Of a stretch of 64,000 nucleotides of DNA, positions 1 to 8,578 are shown piece after piece; within the stretch, counting starts at the first letter, position 1, and each line of letters starts with the position of its first letter. Made by a program: the position numbers and the translations under genes. Source of the stretch: Roseibium album (GTDB lineage: Bacteria > Pseudomonadota > Alphaproteobacteria > Rhizobiales > Stappiaceae); NCBI GenBank assembly GCA_001404055.1, contig CXTY01000001.1:124001-188000 (forward strand). The letters run 5' to 3'. The notes under the pieces were generated by a model, which saw only the letters and a list, made by a program, of their open reading frames with translations, was not told where the DNA came from and did not search any database.

Positions 1-4
1 CCGC

Positions 5-439
5 TTATTGTTCCGGCGGTATTGTGATCGCGCCATCGGGATCGATTGTCCAGAACGGGTTATGAGCAATCTCAAGCAGGTGGCCACCGGGAACTTCGAC
101 GTAGGAGGAGTAACCTCCCCAGAATGCCTTTTCTGGTTGTTTTACAGGCTTTGCACCGGCAGAGACCGCCTTTTTGAAGGTTTGGTCGACTTCCTCATCG
201 GAGCGAGCATTCCAGGCGAGTGTGAAGGCGCCTGTTGTGTCTTCAGTCACAGGGCGCTCAATTTCCTTGGCAAGCGCTTCGCGGCTATAGAGCGCAAAAA
301 TGCTGCCGACAATCTGGAAAAAGACAACTTCCGGAGATGGGGCTGCCGCAACGGTCCACCCGAGACCCTCTTCAAAAAAACGCCGTGCCTCAGCAACATC
401 CGGCACCGCAAGCGTTGTCATCGAAATCTGCTGTTCCAT
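5..439 (-). CDS. VOC family (glyoxalase/bleomycin-resistance fold) protein
   Basis: 144 aa. It has the layout of a single-module VOC enzyme: a beta-strand start with TTLAVPDVAEARRFF, then GLGW, and a C-terminal VEVPGGHLLEIAHNP, where the His and Glu are in the usual metal-ligand region. The frame stays open upstream, but the ATG at 439 follows a clear AAGGAGA and gives the normal VOC N-terminus, so I start there. The substrate cannot be told from the sequence; the family includes lyases, isomerases and dioxygenases. The upstream region carries two tandem GGAACATATA copies that could be an operator. The gene is divergent from the aminotransferase at 798. Confidence 0.85.
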   Translation of the reverse strand: MEQQISMTTLAVPDVAEARRFFEEGLGWTVAAAPSPEVVFFQIVGSIFALYSREALAKEIERPVTEDTTGAFTLAWNARSDEEVDQTFKKAVSAGAKPVKQPEKAFWGGYSSYVEVPGGHLLEIAHNPFWTIDPDGAITIPPEQ

Positions 440-797
440 CTGAAATCTCCTTGTAGTGAGTATGGAACATATAGGGAACATATAAGCAGGATTGTCAATC
501 GACACTTCACTGGAAAGCTCTTTGCGCAGCGCGCAGGACAATATGACGGCGCTGTCGCGAGTGCGTCGAATATCGTCGGATTCCCAATTCAAATGCTACT
601 TTTCAGAGAAGCTTGCCATAGGAAGAAATTGTTCGAATATTCGCAAGAAGGGGATGAAACGCTTTGATGCTCTTGCATTAGAGGGAATAAAAATAGCAAC
701 TTTTTCGAATTTCGCGGTAAGCTATTGACCTTCTGATGTGGCCGGTGTTGTGTCGACCAAACGAACTGCTGAAGTGCAGACTTGAGAGGGAAGAGAC
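440..797. other. intergenic region between VOC and aminotransferase genes
   Basis: 358 bases without a convincing gene. Open frames crossing it lack a ribosome binding site and any recognisable motif. It must hold the divergent promoters of both flanking genes; apart from the tandem repeat at 464-484 I see no clear element. Confidence 0.5.
464..484. promoter_or_regulatory. tandem GGAACATATA repeat in the leader of the VOC gene
   Basis: Two adjacent copies of GGAACATATA, with periods about 11 bp apart, lie 25 bp upstream of the VOC start codon. One helical turn of spacing suits a regulator binding two half sites on one DNA face, or an overlap with the -10 region of the minus-strand promoter. 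Seen directly; the regulatory role is inferred. Confidence 0.35.
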
Positions 798-1655
798 ATG
801 AGTGGCTGGAGTGATACCTGGACCTGGATCGACGGGGAATGGCACAAGGGAAATCCACCAATCATGGGACCGCGGACGCATGCTTCGTGGCTCGGCTCAA
901 GCGTATTTGATGGCGGCCGCTTCTTTGAAGGGGTAATGCCGGACATCGACCTGCACAGCAGACGAGTGAATGATTCAGCAGTTGCGCTGGGAATGAAGCC
1001 AACGATGCAGGTCGGCGAGATGGTCGAACTCACCAAGGAAGGCTGTGAAAAGTTCCGTAGTGACCAGCAGATTTACGTCAAGCCGATGTACTGGATCGAA
1101 AACGATGGGCACGGTGTGATCACCGGAGACCCGGACAGCACGCGTTTCTGCCTGTGTCTTTTCGATGCGCCGATGGCGCCGAAAGACGCGGCAATGAGCA
1201 TTACCCTTTCTCCGTTCCGCCGACCGACCATGGAATGCATGCCGGTCAACGCAAAGGCGGGGTGTCTCTACCCCAACAATGCCCGTGCAATGCTGGAAGC
1301 CAAGGACCGCGGGTTTGACAATGCTGTGGTTCGGGACATGGTCGGCAACGTTGCAGAACTGACATCGGCGAACCTCTTCATGGCCAAGGACGGCCAAGTG
1401 CATACGCCGGTGCCAAACGGCACGTTCTTGAATGGGATAACACGCCAGCGGGTGATCAATCTTTTGCAGTCGTCCGGTTACGATGTCTTCGAAAGAACAA
1501 TGCACTATGACGATTTTCTTGAAGCCGATGAGATTTTTTCAACCGGCAATTACAATAAGGTCACTCCCGTTAAACGGATCGAAGACCGTGATCTGCAGCC
1601 CGGTCCGATAGCAGCACGGGCAAGAGACCTATATTGGGACTTTTCTCACGCCTAA
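798..1655 (+). CDS. class IV aminotransferase, branched-chain amino acid type
   Basis: 285 aa, PLP fold type IV, the right length for bacterial branched-chain aminotransferases. These interconvert Leu/Ile/Val and their 2-oxo acids with glutamate as partner. The PLP lysine is probably K153 in NAKAGCLYPN; E187 in NVAELTSANLF is the residue expected to contact the pyridine nitrogen; GITRQRV near 213-219 matches the phosphate-binding segment. The start has an AGAGGGAAGAG ribosome site. D-amino-acid transaminase and aminodeoxychorismate lyase share the fold, but the YIKP-like segment (YVKPMYW, 93-99) and motif order favour the branched-chain type. It stands alone; the next gene converges on it. 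Confidence 0.85.
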   Translation: MSGWSDTWTWIDGEWHKGNPPIMGPRTHASWLGSSVFDGGRFFEGVMPDIDLHSRRVNDSAVALGMKPTMQVGEMVELTKEGCEKFRSDQQIYVKPMYWIENDGHGVITGDPDSTRFCLCLFDAPMAPKDAAMSITLSPFRRPTMECMPVNAKAGCLYPNNARAMLEAKDRGFDNAVVRDMVGNVAELTSANLFMAKDGQVHTPVPNGTFLNGITRQRVINLLQSSGYDVFERTMHYDDFLEADEIFSTGNYNKVTPVKRIEDRDLQPGPIAARARDLYWDFSHA

Positions 1656-1670
1656 TATTCTTGTCGCGCC

Positions 1671-2843
1671 TTAGCGAACAACGAGCGCAGCCGCAACCAG
1701 CAATGCGGCGGCAGCTGCGAGAGACGGTGCTTCGAAGGAACCCGTGACTGCGTGAAGCCTGCCCGCGAACCAGGGGCCGATGACCTGACCGAGCCCAAAA
1801 CTTGCCGTTAGAATAGCCAGCATCTGACGGATCGCGGCAGGTCCTCCCACACTTGCCTGCTGGCGTGCTTCCATGAGCCCGAGCGCCGTAATTCCCATGA
1901 ACGTGATGCCCAGTAGTGCTGCACCGAGGAGAAACATCCCTGGTTCCTCGCTAATCACGGTCAACGCAACGCCAAGGGCCTCCAAAACACAGGCCAGCGC
2001 AAATGCGCGTCTTGCACCGAGTGCGCCTGCGGCCTTGTTCCAGAGAAAAATGGATGGCGCAGCGCAAATCCCGACAGACAGCCAGACGAAGGGTTCACTT
2101 GGTTGAAGGCTGGTTGTCGTGCGGGCGATAGTCGATACAAATGTTGCTGTTATGACGTAGCCGAACCCGAACAGACCGTAAGCCAGAACAAGACGGACTA
2201 GACCACCGTTCACATAGCCGTGGCTGGCTGACTGTTGTGGCAGGTCTGCTGGGTGTGTCGATTTTTGCGGAGTGTGCAGGGGCACCAAACGCAGGGAAAT
2301 CAAGAGAAAGACAAGTGTGACTGCTCCGCTGGCGAGCCAAAGGCCCCGCCAGTCGGTGCCAAGAAAATCAAGACCGCCGATCAGAAGCGCAGAGAACGCA
2401 ATTCCGCATCCCACTCCGGCAAAGTGCAGTGCGGACAATCCGCCACGTCCTGCCGCGTTCAGCCGTTCCAGAATAAGCGTAGTTGAAAAGACAAGAACAA
2501 AGGCGCTCGCTATGCCACTGAAAAAGCGGATCGCCAGAAATGCCCAGAGATCTGTCGTCATGGCCATGGCCGCACTGGTCAGGGCGCTTGCCAAAAGTCC
2601 GCCAAGAAACCAGCTTCGCGGTTTGCCGGGGAGGGACCTTGCGGCTCCAGCAAGCGCGCCAACGAGATAGCCAAGAAAATTTGCTGCTGCGATCAGCCCT
2701 GCTGCGTTTGCCGAAAGCTGCAGGCTTTCAGACATGAAAGGCAGGATTGGTGTATAGACGAAACGGCCTATTCCCATGGCAGCTGCGAGCGCGAAAAGTC
2801 CGCCGAGAGCGAGCGAGACGGGTGAACGGTCAGGCGCTGACAT
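1671..2843 (-). CDS. MFS transporter, YbfB/YjiJ type
   Basis: 390 aa hydrophobic protein with about 12 membrane spans. The N-terminus, with LFALAAAMGIGRFVYTPILPFM, is the signature of the YbfB/YjiJ group of major facilitator carriers, and GNFLGY-like AANFLGYLVGALAG follows in helix 2. The start ATG has GAGGATTGA upstream. Members have no firmly established substrate; export of a small organic compound across the inner membrane is usual for the superfamily. It is monocistronic and convergent with the aminotransferase. Confidence 0.85.
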   Translation of the reverse strand: MSAPDRSPVSLALGGLFALAAAMGIGRFVYTPILPFMSESLQLSANAAGLIAAANFLGYLVGALAGAARSLPGKPRSWFLGGLLASALTSAAMAMTTDLWAFLAIRFFSGIASAFVLVFSTTLILERLNAAGRGGLSALHFAGVGCGIAFSALLIGGLDFLGTDWRGLWLASGAVTLVFLLISLRLVPLHTPQKSTHPADLPQQSASHGYVNGGLVRLVLAYGLFGFGYVITATFVSTIARTTTSLQPSEPFVWLSVGICAAPSIFLWNKAAGALGARRAFALACVLEALGVALTVISEEPGMFLLGAALLGITFMGITALGLMEARQQASVGGPAAIRQMLAILTASFGLGQVIGPWFAGRLHAVTGSFEAPSLAAAAALLVAAALVVR

Positions 2844-3172
2844 TCAATCCTCAGCAGTTACCGGGTAGGGAAATATTTGAAGCGGCGAAGGCCTTCAGTT
2901 TTACACGATCACTGCACAATGTCATTTGCCTTCAAGGTAACATCCTGAAGAGGTAGGCAAGTTTGGCGCAAGCGATTGGGAAGCAGAACTTCGCACGCGA
3001 CGAACAAACAGTTTTGCATCAATGCAAAGGCGTAATTCTCTAAGGAAGGGACAAATTCCGGACTTCCCTGTAGGATAAATTGTCTGAGGATTGAAACCGA
3101 AATTCGAGAGATCTTCTTCTGACGTAAATGGGACTCCTATTTGCGATCAGATAGTTGCGGTGCGAGGCAGTT
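2844..3172. other. divergent intergenic region
   Basis: 329 bases between the MFS gene and the binding-protein gene. I see no open frame with a ribosome site, no strong hairpin with a T-run and no recognisable operator. It should hold the promoters of both flanking genes. Confidence 0.4.
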
Positions 3173-3889
3173 ATGCGGACATTGCTGACACTTGTATTAT
3201 CCGTTGGGCTGGCAGTTGGGTCGGCTGCAACTGCGAAATCCATAAAACTGACGACCGTGGACTGGCCGCCTTACGTATTTTCAGATGGCAGCGGGCCCAA
3301 TACGGAAACGGTTCGCAATATCTTCTCTCAGGCAGGCGTCGATATCGAAATTCAGGTGTTGCCCTGGAACCGTGCCGTCAGGCTTGCCGCTGACGACCCG
3401 GAGTGGATCGGCGTTTATCCGGAATACTATTCTGATGACATTGACGCTGAAAAAAGAGGTCGGCGGTGCCTGTTCTCAATGTCATTCGGTGTCAGCCCGG
3501 TTGGTTTCCTGAAACGCAAGGACAGCGATTTCACCTGGTCCAGCCATGAAGACCTAAGCCGCTACGTGGTCGGTGTCGTTCGTGGCTATGTCAATGAAGA
3601 TCTGCTGGATCAAATGATCGCAATAGGAGAAGTTGCGGTAGACTTGGCCGAGAATGACACAGAAAATATTCTGAAGGTCGCTGCGCGTCGCTCGGATGCT
3701 ATCGTGATTGACCAACTTGTTTTTCAGTATCTGACCGAAAACCTTGATGCAGTTGCCGAAGTTGCCGGGGAACTGGAGTTCCACGACAAGCTGTTGATCG
3801 AACACGGTCTTCACGTTTGTTTTGAGAACTCCGCAACCGGGCGAACCGCGCGCGACCTGTTTGACAAGCATTTAATGGAGCTGAACTGA
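3173..3889 (+). CDS. periplasmic substrate-binding protein, amino-acid (SBP_bac_3) type
   Basis: 238 aa. Residues 1 to about 21 are a Sec signal peptide (MRTLLTLVLSVGLAVGSAATAK). The mature part starts IKLTTVDWPPYVFSDG, the typical first strand of type II periplasmic binding proteins of the polar amino acid class. The frame is open further up to a TTG, but the ATG at 3173 gives a clean signal peptide. No permease or ATPase gene is adjacent, so this is an orphan binding protein that may act as a scavenger or a signalling receptor. The ligand is unknown. Confidence 0.8.
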   Translation: MRTLLTLVLSVGLAVGSAATAKSIKLTTVDWPPYVFSDGSGPNTETVRNIFSQAGVDIEIQVLPWNRAVRLAADDPEWIGVYPEYYSDDIDAEKRGRRCLFSMSFGVSPVGFLKRKDSDFTWSSHEDLSRYVVGVVRGYVNEDLLDQMIAIGEVAVDLAENDTENILKVAARRSDAIVIDQLVFQYLTENLDAVAEVAGELEFHDKLLIEHGLHVCFENSATGRTARDLFDKHLMELN

Positions 3890-3958
3890 CCCGCAGCAGA
3901 GGGGCAAGCGGCAACCAAGCTGAAACCAGTTGCCGAATGCACTCAAATTCTAGCGTCT

Positions 3959-4339
3959 TTATAGAATGCCCTGCGCCAAAATCATCAGTATGCCTGCACA
4001 GATGATATAACCGGCATCAATGGCTAGCGCCGTGTTTGACTTCTTGCAGAACGCCCCATTGGAAATTGTCATTGTTGCAGCAGCCAGAATTGCAAAAATG
4101 GCTGCGAACAGCGCGTTGAATGTCGCCGTGATGCCGACGACTGTCGCCAAAAAGAATAGACCAACAAATTGCAGGACCATGGCACCCATTGGAGGCTTGC
4201 TGTCCGGGTTAAATTCGACGCCGGACCCTTTTGCCCATGCTTTGACGAATAGCAACGGGGAATACCAAAGCCAGCCAAACAAAAAAGCAACAACAGTGCC
4301 CGCGGCAACCGCGATCCAGTTCAAATTTTCAAATTCCAT
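3959..4339 (-). CDS. DUF1761 family membrane protein
   Basis: 126 aa with four likely membrane helices. The N-terminal NWIAVAAGTVVAFLFGWLWYSPLLF and the later GFCK-like NGAFCKKS are typical of DUF1761. The ATG is preceded by AAGGGG. Function is unknown for the family. Two palindromes with the core TCAACC-N4-GGTTGA lie upstream (4421-4440 and 4462-4477), suggesting control by a TetR-type repressor that is not encoded next door. Confidence 0.8.
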   Translation of the reverse strand: MEFENLNWIAVAAGTVVAFLFGWLWYSPLLFVKAWAKGSGVEFNPDSKPPMGAMVLQFVGLFFLATVVGITATFNALFAAIFAILAAATMTISNGAFCKKSNTALAIDAGYIICAGILMILAQGIL

Positions 4340-4420
4340 TTCCGGCCCCTTACTTGAAACGCTCGATCAGATATCGCCAGCTTCAGGCTCCGATGCCCTT
4401 TAGCTGTTGATATGAGATTC

Positions 4421-4440
4421 ATTCAACCAGATGGATGAAT
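4421..4440. promoter_or_regulatory. palindrome 1, TetR-operator-like
   Basis: Arms ATTCAACC and GGATGAAT around a 4-bp centre, with one mismatch. It has the same core as the perfect palindrome 39 bp away and both are upstream of the DUF1761 gene. The repressor identity is inferred only from the symmetry and size. Confidence 0.45.
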
Positions 4441-4461
4441 TAACAGTGCTGATTGATACAG

Positions 4462-4477
4462 TCAACCGTTTGGTTGA
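4462..4477. promoter_or_regulatory. palindrome 2, TetR-operator-like
   Basis: Perfect inverted repeat TCAACC-GTTT-GGTTGA about 125 bp upstream of the DUF1761 start. Together with the imperfect copy at 4421-4440 it forms a two-site arrangement. No TetR gene lies within several kilobases. Confidence 0.5.
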
Positions 4478-4509
4478 GTTTATTGTCGGCAAGGGTGGGA
4501 ACAAACGAC

Positions 4510-4546
4510 AAAAGCCCTGCAACGCGTCCATTGCAGAGCTTTTTGT
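4510..4546 (-). terminator. rho-independent terminator of the small secreted protein gene
   Basis: Stem AAAGC-CTGCAA paired with TTGCAG-GCTTT with one bulge pair and an 8-base loop, flanked by T-runs on either strand. It is 18 bp past the stop of the minus-strand gene at 4564, and may also work in the other direction. Confidence 0.6.
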
Positions 4547-4563
4547 GAAATACGCCGGGGTGA

Positions 4564-4899
4564 TTAATTTGCGCGGCGCACCGGCTGTACTTTCGGTGTG
4601 GAGAGACGTGCATTGGAGCGTTGCGCTTTGCGCAGCGCGTTTGTCCTCATGGATTTGACCTGGTAACCCGGGATTTGCGTCATGCTTGCCTTGTGAACAC
4701 TGTCGCAATGGTCGAGGCTATCGCCATAACAGCTGTTTGGGTAGCCAGAGGTCTTATCGTTGCACCAGGTGATCCAGTTATTGTAGCAGTCACCTATTGT
4801 ACTTCCGTCGCTTGGTCCGGCTTGTGAAATCATTGTGGAAGCAAAAAATATGCTGCCTGAAACAACTAAAGCAATTGTGTAAGTATTATTCAATTTCAT
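4564..4899 (-). CDS. small secreted protein with four cysteines
   Basis: 111 aa, not recognised as a named family. Residues 1 to about 27 form a signal peptide (MKLNNTYTIALVVSGSIFFASTMISQA). The mature part has four Cys in a 31-residue stretch (DCYNNW, WCND, SCYGD, DHCDS), which could make two disulfides, and then a strongly basic tail rich in Arg, Lys and Ser. The ATG at 4899 follows AGGAGATAGAT. The frame is open 39 bases further up, but the ribosome site decides. Probably periplasmic or exported. Confidence 0.7.
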   Translation of the reverse strand: MKLNNTYTIALVVSGSIFFASTMISQAGPSDGSTIGDCYNNWITWCNDKTSGYPNSCYGDSLDHCDSVHKASMTQIPGYQVKSMRTNALRKAQRSNARLSTPKVQPVRRAN

Positions 4900-5090
4900 A
4901 TCTATCTCCTGTTTTGTTTTCAGCCGATGTGGCTGCAAGGCAATAGATAAGTCTGATGGTGAAATTTTCTCGTGCTGAAAATCACACTTCTTTACTTTCG
5001 TAAATATTGTTCAATTTCGTGTGAGCGTTGCAGTCTGGTTAAGCGGTGTATCAACTTCAACCCTAAGTGCTGCCAACACGCAGCAGGCGT

Positions 5091-6002
5091 TTATCCAACG
5101 GCCTCAAGTTCAGGCTGGGCAGAATTCTGCGCCTGCACTTCTGCGAAAATCCAATCTCGAAATGCTTGGATCATGGGGTCTTTGGAGTTCGCTTCAGGAT
5201 AAGCGACTGAATAAATCAGTTTTGGCGATGTCACCGCTTGAAAAAGTCGCACAAGCCGTCCTGACAACAACGTATCTTGCACCATCATATCGTATGCAAG
5301 AGCCGCTCCCTGGCCCTTTTCTGCAGCTGTTGTTGCCAGTTCGCAGTTTGGAAAAACGGGGCCGCACGGCATTGGGGGTGGCGCTACGCCTACAGATGTA
5401 AACCACTCTTTCCAGGAATCTGCAGTCTCATCATGCATGAGTGGCACGCGCGACAAATCTTCTGGTTTGCGAATGTTTTTCTTCGCCTTCAAATTTGGAC
5501 AAATTACAGGGTAGCGCTTTGACACCATCAATTTTTCTGTTTTCACACCGGGTGTGGGATCGTCAGACCATTGAATCACAAGATCGCTGTCATTTGTCGT
5601 AAAGTCTGTTGAGGGCGCTCCAATAGAGACTTTGAGCCTTATCCGGTCCCGGAAGCTGATTTTGTCGAGCCTTGGCACCAGCCAGCGAGCTGCAAAGCCG
5701 GGTGTACAAAGGATGTTGAAGGTTCGGCTTTCTTCGTTGCAAGCTGATCTGGTGGTCGTGTCAAAAGCGTCCAACAGACCTGTCAATTTACCAGCATACC
5801 CTTGCCCCGTGAGCGTCAGCTTCATCTGATTGCCTGAACGTTCAAACAATGCGGTGTCGAGATACTCCTCAAGAGCGCGTATCTGATGGCTTATTGCCGA
5901 AGGGGACAGGCAAAGCTCATCTGCTGCCTGTTTGAAGCTCAGATGGCGGGCGGCAGCTTCAAAAGCCCGCACCGCTGCAAATGGTGGAAAGTTTCGGCTC
6001 AT
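5091..6002 (-). CDS. LysR-type transcriptional regulator, GcvA-like
   Basis: 303 aa. The N-terminal winged helix-turn-helix (about residues 5-65) reads FPPFAAVRAFEAAARHLSFKQAADELCLSPSAISHQ in overlapping segments, the GcvA/AmpR branch of LysR proteins. The C-terminal part is a type II periplasmic-binding-like effector domain ending with FRDWIFAEVQAQ. GcvA relatives control glycine cleavage, beta-lactamase or other single targets. The gene is divergent from the 6110 metallopeptidase-like gene, 107 bp apart, which makes that gene the first candidate target. Confidence 0.88.
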   Translation of the reverse strand: MSRNFPPFAAVRAFEAAARHLSFKQAADELCLSPSAISHQIRALEEYLDTALFERSGNQMKLTLTGQGYAGKLTGLLDAFDTTTRSACNEESRTFNILCTPGFAARWLVPRLDKISFRDRIRLKVSIGAPSTDFTTNDSDLVIQWSDDPTPGVKTEKLMVSKRYPVICPNLKAKKNIRKPEDLSRVPLMHDETADSWKEWFTSVGVAPPPMPCGPVFPNCELATTAAEKGQGAALAYDMMVQDTLLSGRLVRLFQAVTSPKLIYSVAYPEANSKDPMIQAFRDWIFAEVQAQNSAQPELEAVG

Positions 6003-6109
6003 AGCAGGTGAAATCCCTTCAACTGCGGTTGAAAAATGGCCTTTTGCGCGCTTCTTGCTCCCAACATAGCATTTTTCGCATCCGATCCCAAAGCAAGGTG
6101 ACGAGTGCT

Positions 6110-6652
6110 ATGAAAAGTCAATTCAAGCTCAATGCCGCGCAAACTGTTTTGCTATTCGCATTTTTGTGCGCTTCCTTCGTCCCGATGCCCGTTTCTGGTG
6201 CGTCACGTCTGAATTCCGCGGAACCTCAAACAGTGCCTGCGCTGGTTGCACAATTGGAAAGCTGGTTGGATACACATGCAGCACAGCCAATGCGATCCGA
6301 GCGACCAACTATTCGGTTCATTGATGTTAACTTGGCCGTTCAATTGGCTGGCAGGCACTCGCTTGCGCTTGATGTGGCTCCACGTGGTCTGTACGACGCT
6401 GAAACGAAAACCATCTCATTGGTCAGTCCTTGGACTGCAGATAATCCACACGATGTCAGTGTGTTGCTTCACGAGTTGGTTCATCACCGGCAAGCTACGG
6501 CAGGTCATTGGTATTGCCCTGGTGCAATGGAACTTCCTGCCTACCGACTTCAGCAGGCTTGGCTGAACGAACTGAATTTGGAGGCAAGAATTAACTGGGT
6601 TGCTGTTGTGCTGGAGTCAGGATGTGCACCCCGTGACATCCATCCAAATTGA
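6110..6652 (+). CDS. secreted HExxH-motif protein (DUF6647-like putative metallopeptidase)
   Basis: 180 aa. A signal peptide covers about residues 1-31 (MKSQFKLNAAQTVLLFAFLC then a cleavage-like VSGAS). The middle holds LLHELVHHRQ, an HExxH zinc motif, and a downstream CPGAMELPAYRLQ segment in which a Glu could be the third ligand. These proteins are small periplasmic gluzincin-like putative peptidases with no proven activity. The start at 6110 has AAGGTGA upstream; the longer frame to 6008 would bury the signal peptide. A Cys in CPGAM and one near the C-terminus may pair. Confidence 0.7.
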   Translation: MKSQFKLNAAQTVLLFAFLCASFVPMPVSGASRLNSAEPQTVPALVAQLESWLDTHAAQPMRSERPTIRFIDVNLAVQLAGRHSLALDVAPRGLYDAETKTISLVSPWTADNPHDVSVLLHELVHHRQATAGHWYCPGAMELPAYRLQQAWLNELNLEARINWVAVVLESGCAPRDIHPN

Positions 6653-6772
6653 CACCATTGACATGTACCTAAAAAATATTCGCTGAGCGATCCAACCGGC
6701 GTCGTACTGACTTCATTAACGTCGCGTGCGCATAGTGGAGGGCGACAAAACTGGCGTTTGGGGAGGGCAGCT

Positions 6773-7636
6773 TTGCTTGAGAAAATGGAACGGGCTATTA
6801 CGCTTGGTGTGGCGTGCTGGGACGTCCTTATGCTGGATAAGGAAATGCTTCTTTTTCCAATCATGAGCACCGTGGCATTGCTGAGTGTGATCGGGAGCGG
6901 TGGCTGGATTGTCTATTCGACGCCAGAATTGCTCGCATACCTTCAAGCATTGTTTGAACAGGCAAATCCCGACCAGGACCCACGGTTCTGGCTGCTGGTT
7001 TTTGTGATCATGTTCGTCAACTACTTCATCATGATTTTCTTCAATGCGGCGCTCTTGTCCTGCGCGATGATCCGGTTCGCTGGTGGTGACCCGACAGTGA
7101 TGGATGGCTTGAATTCCTCCGTGCGACGGCTACCGCAAATTCTCGTGTGGGCATTGGTAACTGCGACTGTTGGCTGGCTCCTCAAAATCCTGGAAAGCAG
7201 ATTAAAGGGGCTGGGAAGGCTGTTTGTGGGTCTTCTGGGTGCCGGGTGGGCCGTCGCGACCTATTTCGCTGTGCCGATCCTGGTCGTCGATGGTGTCGGT
7301 CCGGTCGATGCCGTCAAGCGTTCGGTTCAGGCTGTTCGCAAAACCTGGGGTGAGGCCCTCGTCGGGCATATCGGACTGGGAGCGTTGAATCTGATTACGA
7401 CGCTGATTGCGGTTCTGATTGGCGTGGCTGGAGCTTCGGTGTTTGCGCAAAATCCGGTTCTTGGCAGTGCACTAGTGACCGTAGCAGTCGTCATCCTGTT
7501 ACTGGGGGTTCTAATTGTGACTACTCTGAGCGCCATCCTTCGGGCCGCACTCTACATATACGCGATAGAGGGCGAAGTACCGATGAATTTCGACCGGAAG
7601 CTGATCCGCGATGCCTTTCAGCCGGACAAGCGCTAA
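6773..7636 (+). CDS. DUF6159 family membrane protein
   Basis: 287 aa with a start at TTG 6773, chosen because GGGAGGG lies 6 bp before it; an ATG four codons later is further from that site. The protein has about six membrane helices, with a basic KRSVQAVRKTWGEAL amphipathic segment after ILVVDGVGPVDA, a pattern shared by glycerophosphoryl-diester-phosphodiesterase-type membrane domains and DUF6159 proteins. Function unknown. It is monocistronic; an A-rich and T-rich stretch follows the stop but I see no stem. Confidence 0.7.
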   Translation: MLEKMERAITLGVACWDVLMLDKEMLLFPIMSTVALLSVIGSGGWIVYSTPELLAYLQALFEQANPDQDPRFWLLVFVIMFVNYFIMIFFNAALLSCAMIRFAGGDPTVMDGLNSSVRRLPQILVWALVTATVGWLLKILESRLKGLGRLFVGLLGAGWAVATYFAVPILVVDGVGPVDAVKRSVQAVRKTWGEALVGHIGLGALNLITTLIAVLIGVAGASVFAQNPVLGSALVTVAVVILLLGVLIVTTLSAILRAALYIYAIEGEVPMNFDRKLIRDAFQPDKR

Positions 7637-7769
7637 AAAAAGAAAAAAGTTGTTTTATTTTCCTCTTGCCGCTTGCCGATGCGGCTTTGCAACCCTATTT
7701 TGCCGCACGAAGCGGATTGCAGGCATGTTGTCCTGACCGCCGGTCAAAGACCATCTTGAGGAGTTTGTC

Positions 7770-8372
7770 ATGTCTTTCGAATTGCCTGACCTGCCGTATG
7801 CATATGATGCACTGGCCCCTTACATGTCCGCTGAAACTTTGGAGTTTCACCACGACAAGCACCACCAGGCCTATGTCACAAAAGGCAACGAGCTGCTTGC
7901 CGGCAGTGGCCTTGAGGGCAAGTCCCTGGAAGAAATCGTAAAAGGGAGCTACGGCAAAAACGCGCCGTTGTTCAACAACGCCGGCCAGCACTACAACCAC
8001 ATCCATTTCTGGAAATGGATGAAGAAAGATGGCGGCGGTTCCTCACTGCCAGGCGCACTTGCTTCTGCGATCGATAGTGATCTGGGCGGTTTTGACAAGT
8101 TCCGCGCTGACTTTATCGCAGCAGGTATTGGCCAGTTCGGTTCCGGTTGGGCGTGGCTTGCGGTCAAAGACGGCAAACTGGAAATCCAGAAGACGCCAAA
8201 TGGTGAAAACCCGCTTGTTCACGGCGCTTCGCCGATCCTCGGCTGCGATGTGTGGGAACATTCCTATTACATCGATTATCGCAATGCGCGCCCGAAGTAT
8301 CTGGAAGCGTTTATCGATAACATGATCAACTGGGATTACGTCCTTGAGATGTATGAAGCTGCTGTAAAATAA
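7770..8372 (+). CDS. sodB: superoxide dismutase, Fe type
   Basis: 200 aa, full length. It converts superoxide to oxygen and hydrogen peroxide in the cytoplasm. Metal ligands are placed by motif at H27 (FHHDKHH), H77 (QHYNHIHFW), D160 and H164 (DVWEHSYYIDYRNARP). Q73 sits three residues before the ligand H77's Asn, the position used by Fe-type enzymes, rather than the later Gln of Mn-type enzymes, so Fe is favoured, though cambialistic use is possible. The start follows GAGGAG. A hairpin terminator lies 24 bp after the stop. Confidence 0.93.
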   Translation: MSFELPDLPYAYDALAPYMSAETLEFHHDKHHQAYVTKGNELLAGSGLEGKSLEEIVKGSYGKNAPLFNNAGQHYNHIHFWKWMKKDGGGSSLPGALASAIDSDLGGFDKFRADFIAAGIGQFGSGWAWLAVKDGKLEIQKTPNGENPLVHGASPILGCDVWEHSYYIDYRNARPKYLEAFIDNMINWDYVLEMYEAAVK

Positions 8373-8395
8373 GTGTTTTCGTCTGCAAATGTATT

Positions 8396-8436
8396 GAAGG
8401 CCTCGGTTGGATCAACCGGGGCCTTTCTTGTTTTGC
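8396..8436 (+). terminator. terminator after sodB
   Basis: Stem AAGGCC-CGGTTG paired with CAACCG-GGCCTT around a 3-base loop, followed by TTCTTGTTTT. It lies directly downstream of sodB and before the cytochrome c' gene. Confidence 0.75.
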
Positions 8437-8578
8437 TTGCTCGCCGAAGTGGTGGGTTCTAGGCAATTCCCCTGAACTTCACAGGAGCGTGATTTTGTAG
8501 CAGGCGGATTGTTGGGGTGTACTGCCGCTCGTGTCATTCGCGTGGACGGCGCGCAAAACCAGAGGGAGAGGAATACGC

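Noticed and set aside
8-667. 219-codon plus-strand open frame
   Set aside because: It runs antisense to the VOC gene and has no ribosome site or recognisable domain.
4431-4658. 75-codon plus-strand open frame opposite the secreted four-Cys protein
   Set aside because: It spans the operator and the terminator hairpin and lacks a ribosome site.
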